From the NCBI GenBank assembly GCA_031274715.1, contig JAISPT010000066.1:1-54409 (forward strand): DNA of 54,409 bases. The letters are read 5' to 3'. Shown piece by piece: positions 1 to 7,632 of the stretch. Source of the stretch: Azonexus sp. (lineage in GTDB: Bacteria; Pseudomonadota; Gammaproteobacteria; Burkholderiales; Rhodocyclaceae). The notes under the pieces are model-generated. The model had not been told where the DNA came from. It ran no database searches and was given only the letters and a program-made list of their open reading frames with translations. A program made the translations under genes and the position numbers. Within the stretch, counting starts at the first letter, position 1. The number at the start of each line of letters is the position of its first letter.

Positions 1-3
1 AAC

Positions 4-1311
4 ATGGCCAAGAATGTCATCGTCGTCGGCACGCAGTGGGGCGACGAGGGAAAAGGGAAGATCGTCGATTGGCTGACCGATCACGCCAAGGGCGTGGTCC
101 GCTTCCAGGGCGGCCACAATGCCGGCCATACGCTGGTCGTCGGCGACAACGTCTATAAGCTCAATCTGGTGCCCTCGGGTATCGTCCGCGATGGTGTCGA
201 CTGCTATATCGGTAACGGCGTGGTCCTCAATATCCATCACCTGATCGGCGAAATCGCCGAGCTGGAGAAGGGCGGCATCAACGTCCGCGGGCGCCTGAAA
301 ATCAGCCCGGGCTGTCCGCTGATCCTGCCGTATCACTCGGCCATCGACCAGGCGCGCGAAAACGCCAAAAACAGCGACAAGAAGATCGGCACAACCGGCA
401 AGGGCATCGGCCCGGCCTATGAGGACAAGGTGTCGCGGCGCGGCCTGCGCGTCTACGACCTGTTCCACCCGGAGCGTTTTGCCGAGAAGTTGAAGGAAGT
501 CCTCGATTATCACAACTTCGTGCTGACTCAGTATTTCAAGGCCGATCCGGTCGACTTCCAGTCCGTTTACGACCAGGCCATGGCCGATGCCGAAGTGATC
601 AAGCCGATGGTCGTCGACGTCTCGGCGGCGCTATACGACGCCAATAAGGCCGGCCATAACATGCTGTTCGAGGGTGCCCAGGGCACGCTGCTGGACATCG
701 ACCACGGCACCTATCCCTTCGTTACTTCGTCCAACTGTGTTGCTGGCCAGGCGGCCGCTGGTTCGGGCATCGGTCCGGGCCAGCTGCACTATGTGCTGGG
801 CATTACCAAGGCCTATTGCACGCGCGTTGGCGGCGGTCCGTTCCCGAGTGAACTGGACATCGACACCGAGGGTACGCCCGGCCATCAGATGTTCTCGGTC
901 GGCAAGGAGTTCGGTACCGTCACTGGCCGCAAGCGCCGCTGCGGCTGGTTCGATGCCGCGCTGCTGCGTCGCTCGGCGCGTATCAACGGCCTCACCGGCC
1001 TGTGCATCACCAAACTCGACGTGCTCGACGGTCTCGACGAAATCAAGATCTGCACCGGTTACCGGCTCGATGGCAAGGTGCTCGACCTGCTGCCTATCGG
1101 TGCCGACGATGTGGCCGGCTGCCAGCCAATCTACGAAACCATGCCCGGTTGGGAAGGCTCGACCTTCCGTGTCAAGCGCTGGGAGGATCTGCCGGTCAAT
1201 GCTCAGGCTTATCTGAATCGCCTGGAGCAGCTGTGCGAGGTGCCGGTCGCTATCGTGTCGACCGGCCCGGAGCGCGATGAAACCATTCTCAAGGATCACC
1301 CCTTCAAGTGA
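4..1311 (+). CDS. purA: Adenylosuccinate synthetase
   Basis: Catalyses GTP-dependent ligation of IMP and aspartate to adenylosuccinate, the first committed step from IMP to AMP, in the cytoplasm. The 435-residue protein has the usual family length. The N-terminal P-loop WGDEGKGK carries the catalytic Asp, GGHNAGHTL carries the catalytic His, and TKLDVLDGL is the guanine-recognition motif. ATG at base 4 gives the canonical N-terminus MAKNVIVVG; only three bases precede it, so the upstream promoter or partner genes are outside the window. In related betaproteobacteria purA precedes tRNA-Leu and rnr; here a lipoprotein gene on the other strand intervenes. Two stem-loops follow the stop codon. 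Identification is certain. Confidence 0.98.
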   Translation: MAKNVIVVGTQWGDEGKGKIVDWLTDHAKGVVRFQGGHNAGHTLVVGDNVYKLNLVPSGIVRDGVDCYIGNGVVLNIHHLIGEIAELEKGGINVRGRLKISPGCPLILPYHSAIDQARENAKNSDKKIGTTGKGIGPAYEDKVSRRGLRVYDLFHPERFAEKLKEVLDYHNFVLTQYFKADPVDFQSVYDQAMADAEVIKPMVVDVSAALYDANKAGHNMLFEGAQGTLLDIDHGTYPFVTSSNCVAGQAAAGSGIGPGQLHYVLGITKAYCTRVGGGPFPSELDIDTEGTPGHQMFSVGKEFGTVTGRKRRCGWFDAALLRRSARINGLTGLCITKLDVLDGLDEIKICTGYRLDGKVLDLLPIGADDVAGCQPIYETMPGWEGSTFRVKRWEDLPVNAQAYLNRLEQLCEVPVAIVSTGPERDETILKDHPFK

Positions 1312-1344
1312 TCCACCTGACGTTTCGCGGCAGACAAAAACAAA

Positions 1345-1364
1345 CCGCCGGCATCAGCCGGCGG
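1345..1364 (-). terminator. Stem-loop terminator for the leftward lipoprotein gene
   Basis: A perfect 8-bp stem (CCGCCGGC/GCCGGCGG) with a 4-nt loop. Read on the minus strand it is followed by TTTGTTTTTG, as expected of an intrinsic terminator for the gene ending at 1409. On the plus strand it is followed by A-rich sequence, so it would not terminate purA. Confidence 0.7.
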
Positions 1365-1370
1365 AAATAG

Positions 1371-1405
1371 AAAAAGGCAAGCCGCTAAACGTGGCTTGCC
1401 TTTTT
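1371..1405. terminator. Bidirectional intrinsic terminator between purA and the lipoprotein gene
   Basis: A 13-bp inverted repeat (AAAAAGGCAAGCC ... GGCTTGCCTTTTT) with a 9-nt loop. The arms supply a T-run in both directions, so it should end purA transcripts on the plus strand and the lipoprotein transcript on the minus strand. Confidence 0.85.
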
Positions 1406-1408
1406 GAC

Positions 1409-1963
1409 TTACTGCGCCTGATCTGCCATCAACAAGCAGTAGCTCATTGCTTCCGCTTTCGCTTCTGCCGCAGACCCGGCGCTATATCCGGTCCGAACAA
1501 TATCCCGGGCAATATTAGGATAGGGAGCGGACATCTCGGTTTCCTGGTTGTCCACGTCCTCAAGCAACTGTCCCAGTGGCCGCCTGCCGGATACCTTGGC
1601 ATAGAACGCCGTTGCCGCAATCCGCTCAGATACGCCACAGGGTTTGGGGCCAAGTCCGAGATCCTTCACTGTAATGGGAGAGGATGACTTGTCGGCGAGG
1701 TTTTTCTTTTCCGCTCCCCGCGTGCACTCGACCTTGCCACCCTTTGCTTGTTTGCACTTGTAAGTTTTGTTGTCACACGCCGCCGTCCACGTATCATCGG
1801 ACATCCTCTTGCTATCGTTCTCCCCGTATGAAAGGTCCGAGATAGCCACGGTGTAGGGGTAGCAGCCCGTAGCCACCGATGTTGGCTCCTGCTTTGGAAT
1901 GGCACACCCGGCGAGCATTGCCGTCATGGCCAAGGCTGCCGCCACTTTCAGTTTTGCGTTCAT
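1409..1963 (-). CDS. Hypothetical cysteine-rich lipoprotein
   Basis: Function unknown. The 184-residue product begins MNAKLKVAAALAMTAMLAGC, a textbook lipoprotein signal with lipobox LAGC, so it should be lipidated and envelope-anchored. The open frame extends further upstream, but ATG at 1963 is preceded by a strong GGGAGGG ribosome site and starts exactly at the signal peptide. The mature part has six further Cys residues (around CYPYTV, AACDNK, KCKQ, ECTR, PCGVS and YCLLM), suggesting disulphides if periplasmic, and a C-terminal Ala/Glu-rich helix. Base composition is visibly less GC-rich than purA or rnr. It lies alone between purA and tRNA-Leu, flanked by terminators, which looks like an accessory gene added beside a tRNA. 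No family was recognised. Confidence 0.75.
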   Translation of the reverse strand: MNAKLKVAAALAMTAMLAGCAIPKQEPTSVATGCYPYTVAISDLSYGENDSKRMSDDTWTAACDNKTYKCKQAKGGKVECTRGAEKKNLADKSSSPITVKDLGLGPKPCGVSERIAATAFYAKVSGRRPLGQLLEDVDNQETEMSAPYPNIARDIVRTGYSAGSAAEAKAEAMSYCLLMADQAQ

Positions 1964-2101
1964 GTTTCCCTCCCTCATCGCTTTGCTTAATGTTTCAGTG
2001 TCGCTGAAATCTGGAAAACTTGTCAAACCAAGGGCATCCTTCAGACCAGTCGTATCCATGGCAGCAGGAACTTGTGCGCCGTGGATAAAGCGATGGCGCG
2101 C

Positions 2102-2136
2102 GCCGATCGGCGGCAGCACCGACGCCGCCAATCGGC
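2102..2136 (-). other. Long stem-loop between tRNA-Leu terminator and lipoprotein gene
   Basis: GCCGATCGGCGGC at 2102-2114 is the reverse complement of GCCGCCAATCGGC at 2124-2136 except for one position, with a 9-nt loop. The odd position forms a G-U pair in minus-strand RNA, so the helix would be 13 bp there. No T-run follows. It could be structured 5' RNA of the lipoprotein transcript or a decayed inverted repeat. The rest of 1964-2235 holds only the tRNA terminator and no convincing gene. Confidence 0.5.
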
Positions 2137-2150
2137 CGATGCTAGAAAGC

Positions 2151-2174
2151 AAAAAACCGGCTCATGGCCGGTTT
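2151..2174 (-). terminator. Intrinsic terminator of tRNA-Leu
   Basis: Inverted repeat AAACCGGC/GCCGGTTT (2154-2161 and 2167-2174) with a 5-nt loop. On the minus strand it ends in a run of six T residues, about 60 bases downstream of the tRNA 3' end. Confidence 0.85.
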
Positions 2175-2235
2175 GTTTTGCGTAACAACTCAGCAAATTG
2201 AGGAACAATGTTAGCATTCACTCTTGCTGAATCGC

Positions 2236-2320
<85 letters not shown>

Positions 2321-2339
2321 ACAGGTGCGAAGAGCCGCC

Positions 2340-2367
2340 ATTCTAGAGAAAGAAAAATAAGTGTCAA
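2340..2367 (-). promoter_or_regulatory. Sigma-70 promoter of tRNA-Leu, overlapping the rnr start codon
   Basis: On the minus strand TTGACA (2367-2362) is followed after 16 bp by TAGAAT (2345-2340), placing transcription start about 10-15 bases before the mature tRNA 5' end at 2320. The perfect -35 box lies inside codons 1-3 of rnr on the other strand (GTG start at 2361). Confidence 0.8.
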
Positions 2368-4853
2368 CAAAAAAACTATCGAAAGTTCGCCGGGCCGATC
2401 CTTTTTTCGAACGCGAGTCCGCCTGCTACGATCACCCACTGCCGTCACGCGAGTACGTGGCACAAATTCTTGCCGACGAGGGACGTCCGCTTGGTTTTGC
2501 CGAATTGGCCGGCTTGCTCGACATCGCCGAAGGCGAGCGCGAAATGTTCCTGCGCCGGCTCGGCGCGATGGAGCGCGAAGGCCAGTTGCTGCGCAATCGC
2601 AAGGGCGCCTATATCCTGCCCGAGCGGGCGAGCTTGACCGCCGGCAAGATCATGGGCCATCCCGACGGCTACGGTTTTCTGATTCCCGATGACGGCAGCG
2701 CCGACATTTTTCTCGACCAGCGCCAGATGGGCAGGGTGCTGCACGGCGACCGGGCGCTGGTCCGGGTCACGGGCATCGACCGCAAGGGGCGGCCCGAGGG
2801 GAGCATCGTCGAGGTTACGGAGCGGGTCAATTCGCGCATCGTCGGCCGCGTCTTCGTCGAACATGGGGTCGTCTTCGTGGCCCCGGAGAACCGGCGCATT
2901 GCCCAGGATATCCTGGTGCCACCGGAGAAGAAGGGCAAGCTCAAAGCCGAGTCCGGCCAGGTGGTGATGGTCGAAATCATCGAGCAGCCGAGCAAGTTTT
3001 CGCAGCCGATCGGGCGCATCGTCGAGGTTCTCGGCAACTATGCCGATCCCGGCATGGAGATTGAGATCGCGTTGCGCAAGCACGACCTGCCCTTTGAGTT
3101 CTCGCCGACGGCGCTGGCCGAGAACAAGGCGCTGCCGGATAAGGTGCGCAAGGCCGACCTAGCTGGACGCGAGGATTTACGCGCGCTGCCGCTGGTCACC
3201 ATCGACGGCGAGACGGCGCGCGATTTCGACGATGCCGTCTATTGCGAGAAGAAGGGGCGCGGCTGGCGCCTGATCGTGGCCATTGCCGACGTCTCGCATT
3301 ACGTGCGGCCGGGTATGGCTCTCGACCAAGAGGCGCTGCAGCGCGGCAATTCCGTCTATTTCCCGCGCCGGGTCATCCCGATGCTGCCAGAAAAACTGTC
3401 CAACGGCATCTGCTCGCTGAACCCGGATGTCGAGCGCCTGGCCATGGTCTGCGACATGGACATCAGCGCCGGCGGCAAGGTCGGCGGTTACCGCTTCTAT
3501 CCGGCGGTGTTCCGCTCGCAGGCCCGCCTGACTTACAACCAAGTATGGTCGTGGCTGTCCGGCGAGGCCAAGCCAGAGGACGCGGCGCAGCAGGCGGTGC
3601 TACCGCAGCTCAAGAATCTTTATAAATTGTTTCAGGCCCTGCACAAGGCTCGCTGGGCACGTGGCGCGATCGATTTCGAGACCACCGAGACGCAGATGCT
3701 GTTCAACGCCCAGGGCAAGATCGAGAACATCGTGCCGGTGGTGCGCAATGACGCGCATCGGCTGATCGAGGAATGCATGCTGGCGGCCAATGTCTGCGCC
3801 TCGGACTTTCTCGCCGCGCACCGGCAGACCTGCCTGTACCGCGTGCATCCCGGTCCGTCCGAGGAAAAGCTGAAGAACCTACGTACTTTCCTCGGCGAAT
3901 TCGGGCTGCCCCTGGGGGGCGGCGATGATCCGCGCGCCAAGGACTATGCGGCGCTGCTGGAGAAGGTCAAGTTGCGCCCGGATTTCCAGTTGCTGCAGAC
4001 GGTCATGCTGCGCTCGCTGAAACAGGCCATGTACAGCCCCGACAACGTTGGCCATTTCGGCTTGGCCTACGAGCACTACACGCATTTCACCTCACCGATC
4101 CGACGCTATCCCGACCTGCTGGTGCACCGGGCGATCAAGGCCGTGCTGGCCGGGGAAAAATACACGCCAGCTGGCGCCTGGGACGACATCGGCCTGCAAT
4201 GCTCGGCGACCGAGCGGCGAGCTGACGAGGCCACCCGCGACGTCGATAATTGGCTGAAGTGCTTTTTCATGAAGGAGCGCATCGGCGAAGTGTTCGATGG
4301 CACCATCTCGGCCGTGACCGGCTTCGGCATTTTCGTCGCCCTCGACGCCATCTATATCGAGGGGCTGGTACATGTGTCGGAATTGGGCGAGGACTATTTC
4401 CAGTTCGACAATATCAAGCACCAGATGCTCGGCGAGCGGACCGGCCAGCGCTACCGCCTCGGCGACCGAGTCCGCGTCCGCTTGGTGCGTGCCGACCTGG
4501 AAAGCAACAAGATCGATTTCGTGCTGGCGCGCGACGATAAGGGGGGCGGCCGGCGGCGGCCGGCGGTTGCCGCGACGCCGGAAACCCCGCCCGGCATCGC
4601 AAAAAGAACCGTCGTCGAGATGGCGGCTGCCAAGATGGCGGTAGCCGAGGGAACAGCCGGCAAGGCTGCGGCTGGCAAGAAAGCGCCGGCCAAGAAGGCA
4701 ACAGCGAAAAAAGCGGTCCAGAAAGCTCCGGCGAAAAAGGCGACGGTCAAGGAAGCCGTAACCAAGGCGGCTGCTCCCCGGAAAGCGGTTGTCAAGGCCG
4801 CATCGGCGAAGTATGCCAAGGAAGCGACGGGCAAAGCGGTGCGCCGGCGGTAA
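2361..4853 (+). CDS. rnr: Ribonuclease R
   Basis: A processive 3'-5' exoribonuclease of the RNB family that degrades structured RNA and takes part in rRNA quality control and trans-translation. The 830-residue protein has an N-terminal winged-helix region, cold-shock domains, the RNB catalytic core with the metal-binding DFDDAV motif near residue 290, and an S1 domain (GTISAVTGFGIFVAL, about residues 650-730). The last ~90 residues are an unusual Lys/Ala/Pro-rich tail with AKKAPAKKA-type repeats like histone H1, probably an RNA-binding extension. GTG at 2361 is the only start before the conserved N-terminus, and the ribosome site is weak. The 5' region must overlap the divergent tRNA-Leu. rlmB follows 56 bases downstream, the usual partner. 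Confidence 0.97.
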   Translation: MSTKKLSKVRRADPFFERESACYDHPLPSREYVAQILADEGRPLGFAELAGLLDIAEGEREMFLRRLGAMEREGQLLRNRKGAYILPERASLTAGKIMGHPDGYGFLIPDDGSADIFLDQRQMGRVLHGDRALVRVTGIDRKGRPEGSIVEVTERVNSRIVGRVFVEHGVVFVAPENRRIAQDILVPPEKKGKLKAESGQVVMVEIIEQPSKFSQPIGRIVEVLGNYADPGMEIEIALRKHDLPFEFSPTALAENKALPDKVRKADLAGREDLRALPLVTIDGETARDFDDAVYCEKKGRGWRLIVAIADVSHYVRPGMALDQEALQRGNSVYFPRRVIPMLPEKLSNGICSLNPDVERLAMVCDMDISAGGKVGGYRFYPAVFRSQARLTYNQVWSWLSGEAKPEDAAQQAVLPQLKNLYKLFQALHKARWARGAIDFETTETQMLFNAQGKIENIVPVVRNDAHRLIEECMLAANVCASDFLAAHRQTCLYRVHPGPSEEKLKNLRTFLGEFGLPLGGGDDPRAKDYAALLEKVKLRPDFQLLQTVMLRSLKQAMYSPDNVGHFGLAYEHYTHFTSPIRRYPDLLVHRAIKAVLAGEKYTPAGAWDDIGLQCSATERRADEATRDVDNWLKCFFMKERIGEVFDGTISAVTGFGIFVALDAIYIEGLVHVSELGEDYFQFDNIKHQMLGERTGQRYRLGDRVRVRLVRADLESNKIDFVLARDDKGGGRRRPAVAATPETPPGIAKRTVVEMAAAKMAVAEGTAGKAAAGKKAPAKKATAKKAVQKAPAKKATVKEAVTKAAAPRKAVVKAASAKYAKEATGKAVRRR

Positions 4854-4909
4854 ACGGGCCGCTTTGCGGGCTGCGCTAGAATGCCCCTCTCGTTTTTCTG
4901 GAAACCACC

Positions 4910-5644
4910 ATGTCTTTCCGCCTGATCTACGGCTTTCACGCCATTACCGCCAAGCTGCGCCACGACCCAGCGGCGGTCAAGGAAATCGTCATTGATGCCA
5001 GCCGTCAGGACGGACGTGCCCGCGATCTGCTGGCCCATGCCGAATTGCAGGGGGTGCGCGTCATTGCCGCTGATGGCAAGCGGCTCGACGGCATGGCGCC
5101 CGGCGCCCGGCACCAGGGCGTGATCGCCCGTGTCGAAGGTGGGCGCAAGTTGGCGCAGCTCGACGATGTGCTCGATACGCTGGAAGAGCCGGCTTTCCTG
5201 TTGGTGCTCGATGGCATTACCGACCCGCGCAATCTTGGTGCTTGCCTGCGCGTCGCCGATGCCGCCGGTGTCCACGCGGTGATCGCGCCGAAGGACCGCG
5301 CCGTCGGCCTCACCGACGTGGCTGCCAAGACCGCCAGTGGCGCCGCCGAGACGGTGCCCTACGTGATGGTCACCAACCTGGCGCGGACGCTGCGCGAATT
5401 GCGCGAGCGTGAAATCTGGGTGGTCGGCACTGCCGGCGAAGCGGCTCAGGATCTCTATGCCGCCGACTGGCCGGTGGCGACGGCCTGGGTGCTCGGCGCC
5501 GAAGGCGAGGGTATGCGCCGGCTGACGCGGGAGAATTGCGACCAATTGGTGCGCATTCCGATGCACGGTAGCGTGGCCAGCCTTAACGTCTCGGTCGCTG
5601 CCGGCGTTTGCCTGTACGAAGCTCGCCGTCGCCGTTCCTGTTAA
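4910..5644 (+). CDS. rlmB: 23S rRNA (guanosine-2'-O-)-methyltransferase RlmB
   Basis: Methylates the 2'-OH of G2251 (E. coli numbering) in the ribosomal P-loop using SAM. The 244-residue protein is the usual length. It has an N-terminal substrate-binding domain beginning IYGFHAITAKL, then the SPOUT trefoil-knot motifs LDGITDPRNLGACLRVADA (motif 1), LGAEGEGM (motif 2) and IPMHGSVASLNVSVAAG (motif 3). It follows rnr with a short gap and is probably co-transcribed. ATG at 4910 matches the conserved N-terminus. Confidence 0.96.
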   Translation: MSFRLIYGFHAITAKLRHDPAAVKEIVIDASRQDGRARDLLAHAELQGVRVIAADGKRLDGMAPGARHQGVIARVEGGRKLAQLDDVLDTLEEPAFLLVLDGITDPRNLGACLRVADAAGVHAVIAPKDRAVGLTDVAAKTASGAAETVPYVMVTNLARTLRELREREIWVVGTAGEAAQDLYAADWPVATAWVLGAEGEGMRRLTRENCDQLVRIPMHGSVASLNVSVAAGVCLYEARRRRSC

Positions 5645-5674
5645 TCCCGCCGTGTGCTGGCCCCGCACGCTCTC

Positions 5675-5704
5675 TAGACTAGACCATCCAGTCTAAAATA
5701 TAAT
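5675..5704 (+). promoter_or_regulatory. tetR promoter with overlapping palindromic operator
   Basis: The -35 element TAGACT (5675-5680) and a perfect TATAAT -10 (5699-5704) are 18 bp apart. A 21-bp inverted repeat with half sites TAGACT/AGTCTA spans 5675-5695, covering the -35 box and most of the spacer. This is the expected position for autorepression by the TetR protein encoded next. Only 8 bases separate the -10 box from the ATG at 5713, so the message should have little or no leader. Confidence 0.75.
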
Positions 5705-5712
5705 CCCGTCTT

Positions 5713-6300
5713 ATGCACGCGCTGACCAACAATCGTGAGAAGTTGCTCCTTGCCGCCAGGGAGTTATTCCTTGAGCAAGGCTACGAGGCCAGCGTAGATG
5801 CCATTATCGGCCGCGCCGGCGTGGCGCGGCAGACGTTCTACAATCATTTCAAGAACAAGGAAAGCCTGTTCGCCGAGACGGCGAGAGGGTGTTTTCTCGA
5901 AATCACCGTGCACCTCGACGGTGAGCCGGAGAATCTGCGGGCGAGCCTGAAAACGTTTGCCCAGGCTTACCGCAACAAGGCGCTCAGCCTTGAAGGCATT
6001 GCTGCCTATCGCACGGTGTGCAGCCAGTCGTCGCGTTTCCCGGCGCTGGTGTGCGAGGTGTATGAGCATGGCTTTGGCCAGATGATCGTGCGGCTGGCGG
6101 AGTTTCTCGACAGGGCGATGGAGCAGGGCTACCTGCGCCGTGTCGATCCGATGTTTGCGGCGGAATTGCTGACGGCGATGGTGCTCGGTCAGGATCGGGC
6201 GAAGCGTCTGTTCGGCATTGAATGCGAACAGACGGATGAATCTTTGAGGCTGGACTACGTAATAGATGGTTTTTTGCGGATGCTGGCGTGTGCCCCTTAA
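5713..6300 (+). CDS. TetR/AcrR-family transcriptional repressor of the RND operon
   Basis: A 195-residue protein with an N-terminal HTH (residues about 7-55, including GRAGVARQTFYNHFKNKESLF, typical of TetR recognition helix 3) and a helical ligand-binding domain. It is first in an operon with an adaptor, RND pump and outer-membrane channel, starting 48 bp before the adaptor gene, so it probably senses an efflux substrate and represses the whole unit including itself. The ATG has no Shine-Dalgarno sequence and lies 8 bases after a TATAAT box, suggesting leaderless translation. Base composition is slightly lower in GC than rlmB upstream. The family call is certain; the target operon is inferred from position. 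Confidence 0.92.
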   Translation: MHALTNNREKLLLAARELFLEQGYEASVDAIIGRAGVARQTFYNHFKNKESLFAETARGCFLEITVHLDGEPENLRASLKTFAQAYRNKALSLEGIAAYRTVCSQSSRFPALVCEVYEHGFGQMIVRLAEFLDRAMEQGYLRRVDPMFAAELLTAMVLGQDRAKRLFGIECEQTDESLRLDYVIDGFLRMLACAP

Positions 6301-6348
6301 GTTTGGCGGGGTGTCGTTTTTTCATGTTGGATTTATAGAGGCCGTTCC

Positions 6349-7617
6349 ATGCGTATCGAATGGATTTCGTTTCGCCTAATCAGTGTTACGGCGGTTGCTG
6401 TCATGCTCTCGGCCTGTGGGGAAAAGCCCGCGCCACCGCCGCCGCCAACGCCTGAAGTCGGCGTTGTCACGGTCCAGCCGACCGCCGTGCCGGTTGTCTC
6501 CGAGCTTTCCGGTCGCACCAGTGCCTATCTGGTCGCGCAAGTACGCGCCCGGGTGGATGGTGTGGTGCTGCGCCGCGAATTCACCGAAGGATCGCTGGTG
6601 AAGGCAGGCCAGCGGCTCTACAAGATCGATTCGGCGCCTTATGTCGCCGCCCTCCACACGGCCCGGGCCGTATTGGCCAAGGCGAAAGCTAATCTCGCCA
6701 CGCAAGATGCGCTGATTGCCCGCTACAAGGTGCTGGTGGCGGCCAATGCAGTCAGCAAGCAGGATTACGATAACGCGATCGCGGCACAGGGGCAGGCGGC
6801 AGCCGATGTCGCTGCCGGCGAGGCTGCTGTGGAAACCGCGCAGATCAATCTCGGCTATACCAATGTCGTTGCGCCGGTCGCGGGGCAGGTGGGTATCTCG
6901 CAGGTCACGCCGGGCGCCTATGTGCAGGCTGGCGCGGCGACGCTGATGGCGACCGTGCAACAGCTCGATCCGATGTATGTCGATGTGACGCAGTCGAGCC
7001 TTGACGGACTGCGGCTACGCCGAGAGATACAGGAAGGGCGCCTCATGACCGACGGCCCGAATGCCGCCAAGGTCACGCTGATCCTCGAAGACGGTCGCAC
7101 CTATACGGAGAAGGGCAAGCTGCAGTTCACCGATGTCACGGTGGATCAGACCACTGGCTCGGTCACGGTGCGTGCACTGTTCCCGAACGCCGACCGAGTG
7201 TTGCTGCCGGGCATGTTCGTGCGGGCGCGCATCGAAGAAGGGATCAACAACAATGCTTTCCTAGTGCCGCAGATTGGCGTGCAGCACGACCAGAAAGGCC
7301 AAGCGACGGTACTCGTCGTCGACAAGGACGATAAGGTCGAACTGCGGACGATCCAGATTTCGGGCACCCAGGGCCAGGATTGGGTCGTTCTGGGTGGGCT
7401 GAATGTTGACGACCGCGTCATCGTCCAAGGGGTCGAAAAAGTCAAGCCAGGTACGCCGGTCAAAGCCGTGGCGGCGCAACTACCGCCGCCGCCGCCGCCA
7501 GGTGCGCCTTCGGTGGACATGGCGACGGGCAGCGCCAGCACAGCAGCGAAGGCCAGCCCTGAGCCAAAAGCCAGCCCTGCTGCGGAGGCGCATCCCGCTT
7601 CCGGTAGTGCGCGATAA
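6349..7617 (+). CDS. RND efflux periplasmic adaptor (membrane fusion lipoprotein)
   Basis: An AcrA/MexA-type adaptor linking the inner-membrane pump to the outer-membrane channel. The 422-residue precursor has a lipoprotein signal ending LSAC (Cys near residue 23), followed by a Pro-rich linker (PPPPPPTPEV). Next comes the lipoyl/barrel-sandwich segment (VRARVDGVVLRREFTEGSLVKAGQ), an alpha-hairpin of about 100 residues rich in Ala/Lys/Gln, the beta-barrel and the membrane-proximal domain. The C-terminus is an unusual low-complexity Pro/Ala/Ser/Lys tail of about 45 residues. It is followed 15 bp later by the pump gene. Confidence 0.94.
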   Translation: MRIEWISFRLISVTAVAVMLSACGEKPAPPPPPTPEVGVVTVQPTAVPVVSELSGRTSAYLVAQVRARVDGVVLRREFTEGSLVKAGQRLYKIDSAPYVAALHTARAVLAKAKANLATQDALIARYKVLVAANAVSKQDYDNAIAAQGQAAADVAAGEAAVETAQINLGYTNVVAPVAGQVGISQVTPGAYVQAGAATLMATVQQLDPMYVDVTQSSLDGLRLRREIQEGRLMTDGPNAAKVTLILEDGRTYTEKGKLQFTDVTVDQTTGSVTVRALFPNADRVLLPGMFVRARIEEGINNNAFLVPQIGVQHDQKGQATVLVVDKDDKVELRTIQISGTQGQDWVVLGGLNVDDRVIVQGVEKVKPGTPVKAVAAQLPPPPPPGAPSVDMATGSASTAAKASPEPKASPAAEAHPASGSAR

Positions 7618-7632
7618 GCGGGGGCCTGCTTC

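Noticed and set aside
631..1299. Long open frame antisense to purA
   Set aside because: Composition and residue pattern are those of the complementary frame of a high-GC gene; purA is unambiguous on the plus strand.
1345..2235. Integrative element at tRNA-Leu
   Set aside because: No integrase gene and no repeat of the tRNA 3' end were found near purA; only one accessory gene is present.
4610..4850. CRISPR-like or tandem DNA repeat at the end of rnr
   Set aside because: The repetition is at the protein level (Lys/Ala motifs) and in frame, with variable codons, not a DNA repeat array.
4451..5668. 405-codon open frame antisense to rnr and rlmB
   Set aside because: It spans two well-identified genes and has no recognisable domain; long antisense frames are common at this GC content.
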